This document shows positions 7,453 to 15,396 of a stretch of DNA of 33,844 nt, in pieces (position 1 is the stretch's first letter; each line of letters starts with the position of its first letter). Position numbers and translations under genes: made by a program. The stretch covers positions 1 through 33,844 of the forward strand of contig CAJMRD010000009.1 in the NCBI GenBank assembly GCA_905215725.1, given 5' to 3'. The notes beneath the pieces are model-generated. The model was not told where the DNA came from and did not search any database. It saw only the letters and a list, made by a program, of their open reading frames with translations. The DNA comes from an uncultured bacterium (lineage in GTDB: Bacteria; Actinomycetota; Coriobacteriia; Coriobacteriales; Coriobacteriaceae).

Positions 7453-8838
7453 CTACACCGTTAGCGGCGCCGGCTCATGCGGCTCGCCGTTCAACTCAAC
7501 GATGACCTGCGTTCCCACGCCCTCCTGAGACTTCACGCGCATACCAGAATCTTCTCCGTAAAAGAAATGGATGCGCTGAAGCACGTTGAAGAGCGCCAGG
7601 CCGCAACCTCGCTTGACGGAGCCGTCGGCGGTAATGCTCTCGGGCTCCTCTCGGCGATGCTGCTCAAACAGATGCGCGCAGACTTCTTCGCTCATCCCGA
7701 TGCCGTCATCTTCGACGATGATCTCCAAGCCGTCATCGGTCTCAAAAGCCCTAACACGAATAGAAAGCGGCTCAGTCTCGCGCTGCGCATGCTTGATACA
7801 GTTTTCGAGCAGCGGCTGCAAGATAAACGGCGGTACCAGGCTGTCGCGCACCTCAAAGTCGATGTCGACCGAAACGCGCAGACGGCCGTCGCCATACCGG
7901 GCCTGCATAAGATTGATATAACGAGTGCCCTGTTCCACCTCGTGTTCGAGCGTGGTGAGCGTATCGGAGTCAGAAAGCGTCTGACGATAATAGTTGGAAA
8001 AGTCGATCAACAGCGATCGCGCCTTGTCGGGCTCGGTTCGAACGAGCGACACAATCGTGCTAATGGTATTGAATAGAAAATGCGGGTCGACCTGCGATTG
8101 CAAGGCGCGCAGCTCCACGCGGGCCGTAAGCTCGTCCTGGCGCTCGAGCTCAAAGCTGGCGAGCTGCGTGGAAATGAGATCGGCAAAACCCGAGGCAAGG
8201 GCCGTCTGGCGCATATCGATGCTGCTCAGGCGGGGATAGTACAGCTCGAGCGTACCCACGCAATGCCCGCGCACGGTAAGCGGCGCGACGATGCCGGCGC
8301 GCAGGCGGGGAAAATAGCCGCCCGTCTCATTGGAGGTGTCACGCGAAAACACGCTCTGCTCGCCCGTCTCAATCACACTGAGCGTGGTCTTGAGCACGAC
8401 CGGGGTGCCGGCGGGGCACTTTGCCGAGTCCTCGCCCCAGCTTGCCAACACCTGTTTGCCATCGGTAAAGCAGATGGCAGAGGCGATGGTCTCGGACAGG
8501 ATAATTTTAGAGGCGCCCAGGGCCGCTTCGGGCGTAAGGCCGCGCGACGTGTAGGCGAATATTTTTGATGCGATGGCGAGCGTACGGTCGGTTGCGCTCG
8601 ATGTGAGGTCGTCGGGGACCACAAAGACATACGAGAAAAAGAAGCACAGCATGACCATGCCGGCAATAACGACAACGCCCGGAACGGGATTGGGGTTATC
8701 GGTTAAATCCCAGATAAGCAGCAGGATAAGCGCCGGAACGACAACACCGAGCAGGATGGCCTGGACCACATGCTGGGCCGTACGAAAGACCTTGGTAGAG
8801 TTGTAGCTCTTGCCCAGAATCAGCCTGTTTAAATCCAC
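7453..8838 (-). CDS. LytS-type sensor histidine kinase (system 2)
   Basis: A 461-residue kinase with two membrane segments (about 25-43 and 54-74), a GAF-like region (about 85-225), the H-box LQSQVDPHFLFNT (H253), N-box QPLLENCIKH (341-350), G1 EDDGIGM (376-382) and G2 around GCGLALFN. It is paralogous to the kinase at 1452-2795 in every domain. The GTG at 8836-8838 is chosen because AAAAGGGG then sits 6 nt away; the ATG two codons earlier would leave no spacing at all. It is first in the operon kinase - regulator - phospholipase C-like gene. The signal is unknown. Confidence 0.92.
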   Translation of the reverse strand: MDLNRLILGKSYNSTKVFRTAQHVVQAILLGVVVPALILLLIWDLTDNPNPVPGVVVIAGMVMLCFFFSYVFVVPDDLTSSATDRTLAIASKIFAYTSRGLTPEAALGASKIILSETIASAICFTDGKQVLASWGEDSAKCPAGTPVVLKTTLSVIETGEQSVFSRDTSNETGGYFPRLRAGIVAPLTVRGHCVGTLELYYPRLSSIDMRQTALASGFADLISTQLASFELERQDELTARVELRALQSQVDPHFLFNTISTIVSLVRTEPDKARSLLIDFSNYYRQTLSDSDTLTTLEHEVEQGTRYINLMQARYGDGRLRVSVDIDFEVRDSLVPPFILQPLLENCIKHAQRETEPLSIRVRAFETDDGLEIIVEDDGIGMSEEVCAHLFEQHRREEPESITADGSVKRGCGLALFNVLQRIHFFYGEDSGMRVKSQEGVGTQVIVELNGEPHEPAPLTV

Positions 8839-8875
8839 CGTCATCCCCTTTTATCTATCGCACCCATAGCAATAA

Positions 8876-8897
8876 AGAGGGCCGCAAGCGACCCTCT
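8876..8897 (-). terminator. weak terminator after the amidohydrolase
   Basis: A 6-bp stem (8892-8897 with 8876-8881, AGAGGG against CCCTCT) followed on the minus strand by TTTATT. It lies about 60 bp after the amidohydrolase stop codon and before the second kinase gene. The T run is short, so readthrough into the kinase operon is possible. Confidence 0.5.
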
Positions 8898-8955
8898 CCA
8901 TTGCATTATGCAATCAAATACTGTGTTTTACATCCAGTCGTCGATGAACGGTAGT

Positions 8956-10233
8956 TTAGGCGCTGTATTTGTTGGCCTCGCCAAAGGTGCCAGCCTCGAC
9001 GATCCAGCCGTCCTTCATGATGACGTCCATGTTGTCGGTGTTGAGCACGTGGATGTCGGCGGCGACGTCACCGTTGACGACCAGCAGGTCGGCGCACTTG
9101 CCGGCCTCGATGGAACCGGTCTCGTCCTCGATGTGGCACATCTTGGCACCGTTGAGGGTGGCGCAGGTGATGGTCTCGACCGGGGTGAAGCCGATCTTGT
9201 CAACGAACTCGTACATCTCCTCGATGGAGCAGGTGCCGTACGGGGTGACGAAGGAGAAGGAGTCGGAGCCGATCGTCATGACGACGCCGCGCTTCTTGGC
9301 CTCGCGCAGGCAGTCGTAGTTGCGCTGCAGCTCCTTCTCGACCAGGGTGCCCTCGTACTTGTCGTGCAGCTCGGGGACGTAGACGGGCGGATAGGTGGCG
9401 TACCAGGTGGGCAGGAAGGCGATCGTCGGGGTGAAGAAGGTGCCCTGCTCGGCCATAAGGTCCATGGTGCGCTCATCGATATCGAAACCGTGAATCAGCT
9501 GCTCGCAGCCAAAGCGAACGGAATCATAGGCAGCGGCGTGGTTGTTGTAGCAGTGGCTCCACACGGGGATGCCGACCATCTTTGCCTCTTCGACCACGGC
9601 CTGGATCTCCTCGGAGCAGTAGTGCTGGTCGCGACCGGAGTCCCAGCGCCAGATGCCGCCACCGGTAGCCCAGATCTTGATGGCATCGGGGTTCTCACGC
9701 AGGCGACGACGGACGGCCTTGCGCAAATCCCAAGGACCGTCGACCTGGTCGCCCCAGGGGTGGGATTCCTTGTTGAGCTCCTGGGTGCAGTGGTGGGAGT
9801 CACCGTGGCCGGCAACGCGACAGAAGCCGAGGCCGGTAGCCAGAACGCGCGGGCCCTTAAAGACGCCCTTGTCGATGCAGTCACGAATCTGGATACCAAA
9901 GCGGCCGATCTCGCAGACGGTGGTGAGGCCGTGGGTGAGGCAGTCGTAGGCCTGCTTGACGGCGACGGCCTGCTTCTCGAGGAGCGGCTGCATGACCCAA
10001 TCGGTATCATCGTCGGTCAGGTTGCCCGAGAAGTGCAGGTGGGTGTCGATCAGGCCGGGAAGGACGGTCTTGCCGGCGGCGTCGATAACCTCAACGCCTT
10101 CGGGAAGGTCCTGCATAGTGCCAGCGTACTCGATCTTGCCGTTGTCGTCGACGAGAACGAGGGAGTTCTCGACCGGCTCGGCACCGGTACCGTCGATGAG
10201 CTTGCCGCCAACGATTGCATACTTAGTGGACAT
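8956..10233 (-). CDS. metal-dependent amidohydrolase (COG1228-type)
   Basis: A 425-residue TIM-barrel amidohydrolase. Visible metal-site residues: H65 and H67 in DTHLHF, K186 (likely carboxylated, IKIWATGGG), H227 in WSHCYNN, H248 in IHGF, and catalytic D324 in GSDSF. The set matches the imidazolonepropionase/Xaa-Pro dipeptidase-like branch that hydrolyses amide bonds in cyclic ureides or dipeptides. No signal peptide, so cytoplasmic. Ribosome site AAGGAGG is near ideal. The APC permease gene lies 132 bp upstream on the same strand; together they look like import and hydrolysis of one compound. A run of aromatic residues after K186 (GGGIWRWD) may line the pocket. The exact substrate cannot be called. 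Confidence 0.88.
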   Translation of the reverse strand: MSTKYAIVGGKLIDGTGAEPVENSLVLVDDNGKIEYAGTMQDLPEGVEVIDAAGKTVLPGLIDTHLHFSGNLTDDDTDWVMQPLLEKQAVAVKQAYDCLTHGLTTVCEIGRFGIQIRDCIDKGVFKGPRVLATGLGFCRVAGHGDSHHCTQELNKESHPWGDQVDGPWDLRKAVRRRLRENPDAIKIWATGGGIWRWDSGRDQHYCSEEIQAVVEEAKMVGIPVWSHCYNNHAAAYDSVRFGCEQLIHGFDIDERTMDLMAEQGTFFTPTIAFLPTWYATYPPVYVPELHDKYEGTLVEKELQRNYDCLREAKKRGVVMTIGSDSFSFVTPYGTCSIEEMYEFVDKIGFTPVETITCATLNGAKMCHIEDETGSIEAGKCADLLVVNGDVAADIHVLNTDNMDVIMKDGWIVEAGTFGEANKYSA

Positions 10234-10317
10234 GGTTCCTCCTTATGGATCCATATATGTGGGCGAGGCCGTGTTGGGTTAAGGCCTCACAAAGCTACCC
10301 AAGTGGTGCCGGGTTCG

Positions 10318-10344
10318 GTGCGCGGGAGAGAGGGCCCCGCGCAC
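10318..10344 (-). repeat. GC-rich hairpin between permease and amidohydrolase genes
   Basis: A perfect 9-bp stem (10318-10326 with 10336-10344) with a 9-nt loop and no T run on either strand. It begins 22 bp past the permease stop codon. It could stabilise the 3' end of the permease message or uncouple it from the amidohydrolase downstream. Confidence 0.5.
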
Positions 10345-10365
10345 CCGATCCGCCCCGGCTAGGCG

Positions 10366-11817
10366 TTACTTTTTGCGGGAATTGGTGAAAGCCATGAGGG
10401 CCAGGCCAATAGCCAACCAGCCGATCACGATGCTCCACTCCACCATGTTGAGGGAGGCGGGAGAGAACGGAATCACGAGCAGGCCGATGATGATGGCGCA
10501 GGCAGCGATAGCGAGGCCGATGCCAAACTTGCCGCCGGGTACCTCGTAGGGACGAGGCAGGTCGGGCTCGGTGAAGCGCATGCGCAGGCAGGCGAGGGCG
10601 ACCATGCCGCAGGAGAAGATGAAGGCGAGAGCCGACACGTTGGTCAGAGGAATGAGCATGTTCTTGCCCAGGAACGGACCGATGACGGTGATGACGCCCA
10701 GAACGACGCAGGCGAGCTTGGGAGCGCCGGACTTGGGGTCGACCTCGGCGAACTTCTCGGGCAGCTGGCCTTTACGACCCATGGCGAGCATGATGCGGCT
10801 CGTGGCGCCGTAGAAGGAGTTCATCGGGCCCATGGGTCCAAGCGTGGCGATGACGAGCATGGCCAGGTACAGGAGCATGTTGATGCCCTTGAGGCAGGCA
10901 AGCGCGGGAACCGGGCTCTTAACAAACTCATGCCAGTCGAGGATGGTGCCGAACGAGTAGATGCAGACCATGTAGAAGCCGCCGGCGGCCAGCAGGGCCA
11001 GGGAGATGATCTTGCCGAACTTGTTCCAGTTGAGGCCCTCGGCTGCTTCCTCAGCCTGCTGAGGAATGGTGTCGAAACCGGCGTAGAAGAACGGGGTCAG
11101 AACCAGGACCGACACGATGCCGGCGAACAGGCTGGTGCTCTCGGTAGCGGCCTTGCCGCCGCCAGCACCGGCGACCTGGGAGAACACGGGCATGGCGTTG
11201 TCCGGCGAGCCGGTGAACAGCGAGACGCCCATGGCGAGCAGCATGCCGCAGAGCAGGGCCTTGGTCAGGAAGGCCTGGAGCTTGGCGGCCGAGCTGGCAC
11301 CGCGGAAGTTGAGGAAGATGACGTAGACTGCAAAGCCGAGCGCGATCAGCGTCGGGAACAGATAAACGTCGGCGCCCAGGATGGTGTAGAGCTTGACGGC
11401 GCGCAGCCACTCAAGACCGGGCAGGCTGCCGAACATCTCGGACACGAGGGTCGAAATGGCGATGGCCTCCCACGGGCACAGGATGCCGTTGCCCAGAGCC
11501 AAAAGCCATCCGGTGATGTAGCTCAGCGTACGGCCAAAGCTACGATCGACATACTCGACGATGCCGCCCGAGATGGGGATAGCAGCCGTGAGCTCACCGA
11601 AAACAGCTCCGACGGGCACGAGGAAGATTGCACCCAAGAGGAATGCGATCATAGCGGGAACGGGACCGCCGCCCACGACCATCCAGTCGCCGACCTGCAG
11701 AACCCAACCGGTGCCGATGATGGCACCGAAACCGATGGTGAAGAAGTTCCAGAGCGAAAGCGTTTTCTTCATACCGCCGTTATCCTCGACTGCAACTTCT
11801 GCGTTCTTGTCCGCCAT
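10366..11817 (-). CDS. APC-superfamily amino acid permease
   Basis: A 483-residue carrier with about 12 membrane helices. The first helix has the APC signature FGAIIGTGWVLQVG, whose broken glycine-rich stretch binds the amino group and carboxylate of substrates, and the later PMNSFYGATSRIMLAMGRKGQLP segment is typical of the family. It should import or exchange an amino acid, amine or small peptide derivative across the cytoplasmic membrane. The ATG at 11815-11817 is preferred over one 13 codons earlier because AGGAGGGG lies just upstream of it. It is followed by the amidohydrolase gene, which suggests a shared substrate. Confidence 0.9.
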   Translation of the reverse strand: MADKNAEVAVEDNGGMKKTLSLWNFFTIGFGAIIGTGWVLQVGDWMVVGGGPVPAMIAFLLGAIFLVPVGAVFGELTAAIPISGGIVEYVDRSFGRTLSYITGWLLALGNGILCPWEAIAISTLVSEMFGSLPGLEWLRAVKLYTILGADVYLFPTLIALGFAVYVIFLNFRGASSAAKLQAFLTKALLCGMLLAMGVSLFTGSPDNAMPVFSQVAGAGGGKAATESTSLFAGIVSVLVLTPFFYAGFDTIPQQAEEAAEGLNWNKFGKIISLALLAAGGFYMVCIYSFGTILDWHEFVKSPVPALACLKGINMLLYLAMLVIATLGPMGPMNSFYGATSRIMLAMGRKGQLPEKFAEVDPKSGAPKLACVVLGVITVIGPFLGKNMLIPLTNVSALAFIFSCGMVALACLRMRFTEPDLPRPYEVPGGKFGIGLAIAACAIIIGLLVIPFSPASLNMVEWSIVIGWLAIGLALMAFTNSRKK

Positions 11818-12177
11818 TGTTCCCCTCCTTTCCTTTTTGACGCCCCTTGACGTCACCCCTTGCGCGGTCTGTTTTGCCGCGCTCTTTTATTTCGTGGCTT
11901 TAAGATACGGCCTTGGCGCAGCAGCTCCGCTTGTAGCTCGACCGAAGGCAGAACTGTAAAACGAGCGGCGCCGTTTTTGGGACGAACGGCACGGTTTGCC
12001 GCTCATTGTTGCCGCCCGTCCGACGGGCGCACGCTCATCGGACGCATAGAGAGATGTTTTTGAGGCCGTATGTTTTGCGCCTTTCGTACCGTTTACCGAG
12101 CTTTTGACGCGCAGACCCATTTGTTGCACATCTTTTTTGTAGGATAGACAGGTTATACATGAGACAAGGCGGTACGA
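11818..12177. other. divergent intergenic region with stacked hairpins, no gene seen
   Basis: This stretch separates the permease (minus) from the C39-like gene (plus). It holds a GCGCGG/CCGCGC hairpin (11863-11868 with 11878-11883), a nested palindrome (11963-11969 with 11998-12004, enclosing 11970-11975 with 11985-11990), and a perfect 7-bp hairpin (12013-12019 with 12023-12029). A TATACA box at 12154-12159 could be the -10 of the plus-strand gene, but no convincing -35 was found. No frame here looks like a protein gene. Confidence 0.5.
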
Positions 12178-13212
12178 ATGGCATACGGATACAACGACGG
12201 TGATCAACGGCGACAAAGCGTTCGCCTTGCTGGCCGTACCGCGCCGACGCCCAGAAGCGCCACGAGCAGCAATCCGCAACGCCCTCAAGAGCAACCCAGG
12301 CCTTCGTCTCGGCAGCAGACAAGCAGAACGCGGCAGAGTGGCCGTCCGAGCATGGGCACAAGCGCGCAGCAAGATAGCCGCTTGGGCGCGCGCACTCGAC
12401 AGCGTCAGGCCGAGGTTCCGCAGCTGCGCCGCAACGGCGTACGTCAGCCCGGCATCCATATCAACCGCTTCTTTTCGCATCCCCAAGGCGGACGCGACGG
12501 CAAGCCTTACCGCTCGACATCGCACGTGAATGCCCCCGCCCTGCCGGCTCGTCGACTTCGCCTCGCACTGTGCTCTATCCTCACCTGTCTGGTCTTTGTG
12601 CTTATGAGCTCCTGTATGTCCCACGGCTCGGCCGGTCTCGAGCCCACCGCCGAGGACAAGCTGCTCAAGGCCCCCGTCGCGCCCGGTTATTCTTTCGCCT
12701 TTTCGACCCCGCGCTCGCAATGGCAAGCCGGCACGATGCCCCATATCTATCAGATCGACCCCGCGTGGTCGGAGCTGCCTTACGCCGGCGGCACCATCCG
12801 CCAAAATGCCTGCGGGCCTACGTGCCTCACCATGGTCTATATCTTTAAGACGGGACGCACCGATATGACCCCCGTCGATATGTGCGCGCTTTCCGAGGCG
12901 GGCAATTACGCCCCCACCGGTGCAACCGAATGGTCGTTTATGACGAGCGGCGCGTGGCAGTTGGGACTTAACGGAACGGAGCTCCATAACGATCGCGACT
13001 CTATGACTCAGGCGCTGCGTTCGGGAGCGCCCGTCATCGCCGCCGTTCGGCCGGGCACCTTTACCAACGTGGGCCACTACATTGTGCTTTACGGTATTGA
13101 CGACGCCGACCAGATTGGAGTCTTCGATCCCAACTCGGCCAGCCGCAGCGCCCGCCGCTGGGGCGTCGTAGAGGTCCTTAACGAAGTCGAAGCCATGTGG
13201 GCCTACTACTAG
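12178..13212 (+). CDS. membrane-anchored C39-like cysteine peptidase
   Basis: A 344-residue protein, one of few plus-strand genes here. Residues 1-125 are Arg/Gln/Ser/Pro-rich and probably disordered; one membrane helix follows (about 128-147); the outer part (about 170-344) is a Peptidase_C39_2-like papain fold. The triad can be placed: C212 in NACGPTC, H300 in VGHYIVLYG, D317 in FDPNS. With the basic tail inside, the catalytic domain faces outward. Members of this family cleave peptides or amide links, but many are uncharacterised. The ribosome site (AAGGCGG) is weak. It is transcribed away from the permease operon. The long basic N-terminus is unusual for the family. Confidence 0.8.
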   Translation: MAYGYNDGDQRRQSVRLAGRTAPTPRSATSSNPQRPQEQPRPSSRQQTSRTRQSGRPSMGTSAQQDSRLGARTRQRQAEVPQLRRNGVRQPGIHINRFFSHPQGGRDGKPYRSTSHVNAPALPARRLRLALCSILTCLVFVLMSSCMSHGSAGLEPTAEDKLLKAPVAPGYSFAFSTPRSQWQAGTMPHIYQIDPAWSELPYAGGTIRQNACGPTCLTMVYIFKTGRTDMTPVDMCALSEAGNYAPTGATEWSFMTSGAWQLGLNGTELHNDRDSMTQALRSGAPVIAAVRPGTFTNVGHYIVLYGIDDADQIGVFDPNSASRSARRWGVVEVLNEVEAMWAYY

Positions 13213-13297
13213 TCATTGGGGACAGACTTAAATGAGTGGTCGTTGGGGACAGCCTTTAGGGACTGTCCCAAGCTGCCGGCAGGAAAGGAACGTCCCC
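13211..13297. repeat. cluster of GTCRTTGGGGAC / GTCCCC repeats
   Basis: AGTCATTGGGGACAG (13211-13225) and GTCGTTGGGGACAG (13239-13252) lie 27 bp apart, overlapping the stop of the C39-like gene. The second copy's GGGACAG pairs with CTGTCCC at 13263-13269. GAACGTCCCC follows at 13288-13297. The same words form the two arms of the inverted repeat at 31884-31937, so this is a degraded or rearranged copy of the same dispersed element. Confidence 0.7.
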
Positions 13298-13310
13298 AAG
13301 TGCCGGGTTG

Positions 13311-13347
13311 AAACAAAAGCCCCGCAGTCGGAGCGGACTGCGGGGCT
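13311..13347 (-). terminator. terminator after carbamate kinase
   Basis: A perfect 12-bp stem (13336-13347 with 13318-13329) with a 6-nt loop is followed on the minus strand by TTTTGTTT. It begins about 65 bp after the carbamate kinase stop codon. Confidence 0.85.
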
Positions 13348-13412
13348 CATGAAGAGAGGCTAGTTTGTGGGCGCCTTGCCTGGCGCCCACGAGAGAGGCA
13401 ATGGAGTAGAGG

Positions 13413-14375
13413 CTACTCGTGGATGCGGGTACCGGAGAGGCCGGCCATGGTCTCGGCGGCCTTGTCCAGGGCGCCGATGATGCAGGTGCGGCCCTTGCGG
13501 GAACGGGCGAACTTGATGGCGGCGCGGACCTTGGGCTCCATGGAACCCTTGCCGAACTGGCCCTCGTCGGCCAGGCGCTCGGCCTCGTCGGCGGTGATGT
13601 CCTCGAGCTCCTCCTGGTTGGGCTTGCCAAAGTTGATGGCGACATGCTCAACGGCGGTCAGCAGGAACAGAACGTCAGCGTCGCAGTCCTCGGCCAGCAG
13701 CTCGCCGCCCAGGTCCTTGTCGATGACGGCGGGGACGCCCTTGTAGCAGCCCTTGTTCTCATAGTCGCGGACGACGGGAATGCCGCCGCCACCGCAGGCG
13801 ATGACGATGAACTCGTTGTCGAGCAGGTTGAGGATGGAGTCGGCCTCGACGATCTTCTTGGGATCGGGGGAAGCGACGACGCGACGCCAGCCGCGACCGG
13901 AATCCTCGACGAAGACCTTGGAGGGATCCTCGGCCATGAACTCCTTGGCCTGCTCCTCGGTGTAGAAGGGGCCGATCGGCTTGGTCGGGTTCTTGAACGC
14001 GGGGTCGTCCGGGTCGCACTCGATCTGGGTGACGACGGTTGCGGCGTGCCAACGCTTATAGCGCTTGTGCATCTCGCGGCCGATGCCCTGCTGCAGGTGA
14101 TAGCCGATGTAGCCCTGGGACATAGCGCCGCACTCGGGCAGCGGCATCTCGGGGGTGCCGATGGCGTCGTGGGCAGCGGCGAAGGCGTTCTGGATCATGC
14201 CGACCTGCGGGCCGTTGCCGTGGGTGATGATGATCTCGTTGCCCTGCTCGATCAGGCCGAGAAGAGCGTGAGCGGTGTTGCTCACGGCCTCGATCTGCTC
14301 AACGGGGTTGTTGCCGAGGGCGTTGCCGCCAAGGGCGACGACGATACGATCGGGCTTGCCAAGAGGCTTAGACAT
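13413..14375 (-). CDS. arcC: carbamate kinase
   Basis: A 320-residue carbamate kinase, close to the usual length of about 310. The nucleotide-binding N-terminus RIVVALGGNALG and THGNGPQVG are clear, as is the ACGGGGIPV segment. It makes ATP and carbamate from carbamoyl phosphate and ADP in the cytoplasm, the energy step of arginine, agmatine, citrulline or ureide fermentation. ATG 14373-14375 has GAAAGGAT upstream; a longer frame adds 12 codons without support. No arginine deiminase or carbamoyltransferase is in the window, so the carbamoyl-phosphate source is elsewhere or unusual. A 9-bp inverted repeat and a TATAAA box lie upstream. Confidence 0.93.
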   Translation of the reverse strand: MSKPLGKPDRIVVALGGNALGNNPVEQIEAVSNTAHALLGLIEQGNEIIITHGNGPQVGMIQNAFAAAHDAIGTPEMPLPECGAMSQGYIGYHLQQGIGREMHKRYKRWHAATVVTQIECDPDDPAFKNPTKPIGPFYTEEQAKEFMAEDPSKVFVEDSGRGWRRVVASPDPKKIVEADSILNLLDNEFIVIACGGGGIPVVRDYENKGCYKGVPAVIDKDLGGELLAEDCDADVLFLLTAVEHVAINFGKPNQEELEDITADEAERLADEGQFGKGSMEPKVRAAIKFARSRKGRTCIIGALDKAAETMAGLSGTRIHE

Positions 14376-14410
14376 TGCTGGAATCCTTTCTGTAAAAGGC
14401 CTACAACCCA

Positions 14411-14456
14411 TTAATAAACCGCGCCCGTGCGATACGCGAGTTTATTAAGGTTTATA
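14411..14456 (-). promoter_or_regulatory. arcC promoter box with inverted repeat
   Basis: On the minus strand a TATAAA box (14451-14456) stands about 75 bp before the arcC start. Directly downstream is a perfect inverted repeat, TTAATAAAC (14411-14419) and GTTTATTAA (14440-14448), extended by CGCG on both inner sides. The position over the expected transcription start suits a repressor site or a 5' hairpin. No -35 match is convincing. Confidence 0.45.
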
Positions 14457-14977
14457 TTCTCTTTATCGCTCATTTTATTCATTTTGAAAATAGTTGAACG
14501 GTGAACGGTCGCTTTTACCCGCTCAGCGTACAGAACCCCAGCTCAAGCATATCTACGTCATTTACGTGCAACTTTATTTTAATAGAGCAGGGATTAGACC
14601 AGATTATGCAAACTATATCTTTGCTAAACATAAAACAGACAGCGCAAAGTCTTACTCGCACTATACGAGATTCTATGCACTTATTGGACGAGTATGCAGC
14701 CCTGCAATAACATGGCGTTTTTCATCCAACTTAAGGAATAGACGAGTGCCTTTGCCGCGCGTCGGCCGGCAGCCGGCGAGCCGTCTCGTCGATTGCCGCT
14801 TCCAGAAAATCAAAAACTGATATTGCGCGCGCAATTGCTGCATGGTACTTTAGCGAAGAACAGCGCGGGCTGGGGCGACAGAGACCTGTCGTGAAGTTTG
14901 GGTTCGGCGACCCCGCTGCTGTCTTCTCCTTATCCGCCAGCGAGCCCCTTGAGCGACGGATTGAGGAGGTCCTTACT
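14457..14977. other. AT-rich stretch then GC-rich leader, no confident gene
   Basis: About 14440-14720 is visibly richer in A and T than the flanking DNA. A plus frame from GTG 14501 to TAA 14708-14710 (69 codons, with an internal ATG at 14606) ends in a helical-looking stretch, but there is no ribosome site and no recognised family. From about 14721 the base composition returns to normal, with the 5' leader of the next gene. The minus-strand frame 14731-15108 overlaps that gene and is most likely a shadow. The AT-rich part could be a relic of transferred DNA. Confidence 0.35.
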
Positions 14978-15394
14978 ATGACAAAAATGCTCAAGATCAC
15001 GCTGAATGGCGAGACGTTTCTCGCCGACATGCTCTGGGACAAGGCTCCCGAGGCATGCAAGCTGTTCGAATCGTCCTGTCCGGTCGAGTCACGTATCTTT
15101 TCGGCCAAGATCTGCGATGCCGAGGTAACCTATCCCGTATCGGGCCCCATCGCCAATTACGAGCACATCGAGAACCCCGTCTTTCACGAGCCAGCGGGCG
15201 CCGTGAGCTGGTATGGCGGATGGTCATCAATCTGCATCTTCTTTGACGTCTGTGAGCCTTTTGGCACCTGCAACATGTTCGCCCGCATCTGCGAGACAGA
15301 CCGCGAGCGCTTTGCCGCCGCCTGCCGCAATGTCTGGGACAACCAGGGCATGTACATCAAAAACGAAATCGTCGAGATCGAAGCGGAGGCCTAA
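14978..15394 (+). CDS. DUF3830-type cyclophilin-like protein
   Basis: A 138-residue protein with ATG at 14978 preceded by GAGGAGGT at ideal spacing; a GTG 29 codons upstream is in frame but lacks a site. The layout resembles the DUF3830 cyclophilin-like proteins: an opening strand with acidic and hydrophobic alternation, then DKAPEACKLF, a central block around PVESRIFSAKICDAEVTYPV, and GAVSWYGGWSSICIFFD. Members have a beta-barrel related to cyclophilins, but no activity is established. The protein has seven cysteines, many for a small cytoplasmic protein. It is followed after 2 bp by an unrecognised gene, so the two are surely co-transcribed. The family call is from pattern memory, not a search. 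Confidence 0.65.
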   Translation: MTKMLKITLNGETFLADMLWDKAPEACKLFESSCPVESRIFSAKICDAEVTYPVSGPIANYEHIENPVFHEPAGAVSWYGGWSSICIFFDVCEPFGTCNMFARICETDRERFAAACRNVWDNQGMYIKNEIVEIEAEA

Positions 15395-15396
15395 AG

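Noticed and set aside
8908..10362. Plus-strand open frame of 484 codons opposite the amidohydrolase.
   Set aside because: Shadow frame; low-complexity composition and no family pattern, while the minus strand encodes a complete amidohydrolase.
11887..13077. Minus-strand open frame of 396 codons opposite the C39-like gene.
   Set aside because: The plus strand shows a membrane helix and an ordered Cys-His-Asp triad; the minus frame has no recognisable domain and covers intergenic hairpins.
13211..13297. CRISPR-like short repeats.
   Set aside because: Only two direct copies 27 bp apart with no regular spacers; the words match the palindromic element at 31884-31937 instead.
14731..15108. Minus-strand frame of 125 codons before the DUF3830-type gene.
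   Set aside because: It overlaps the well-supported plus-strand start and ribosome site, and shows no family pattern.
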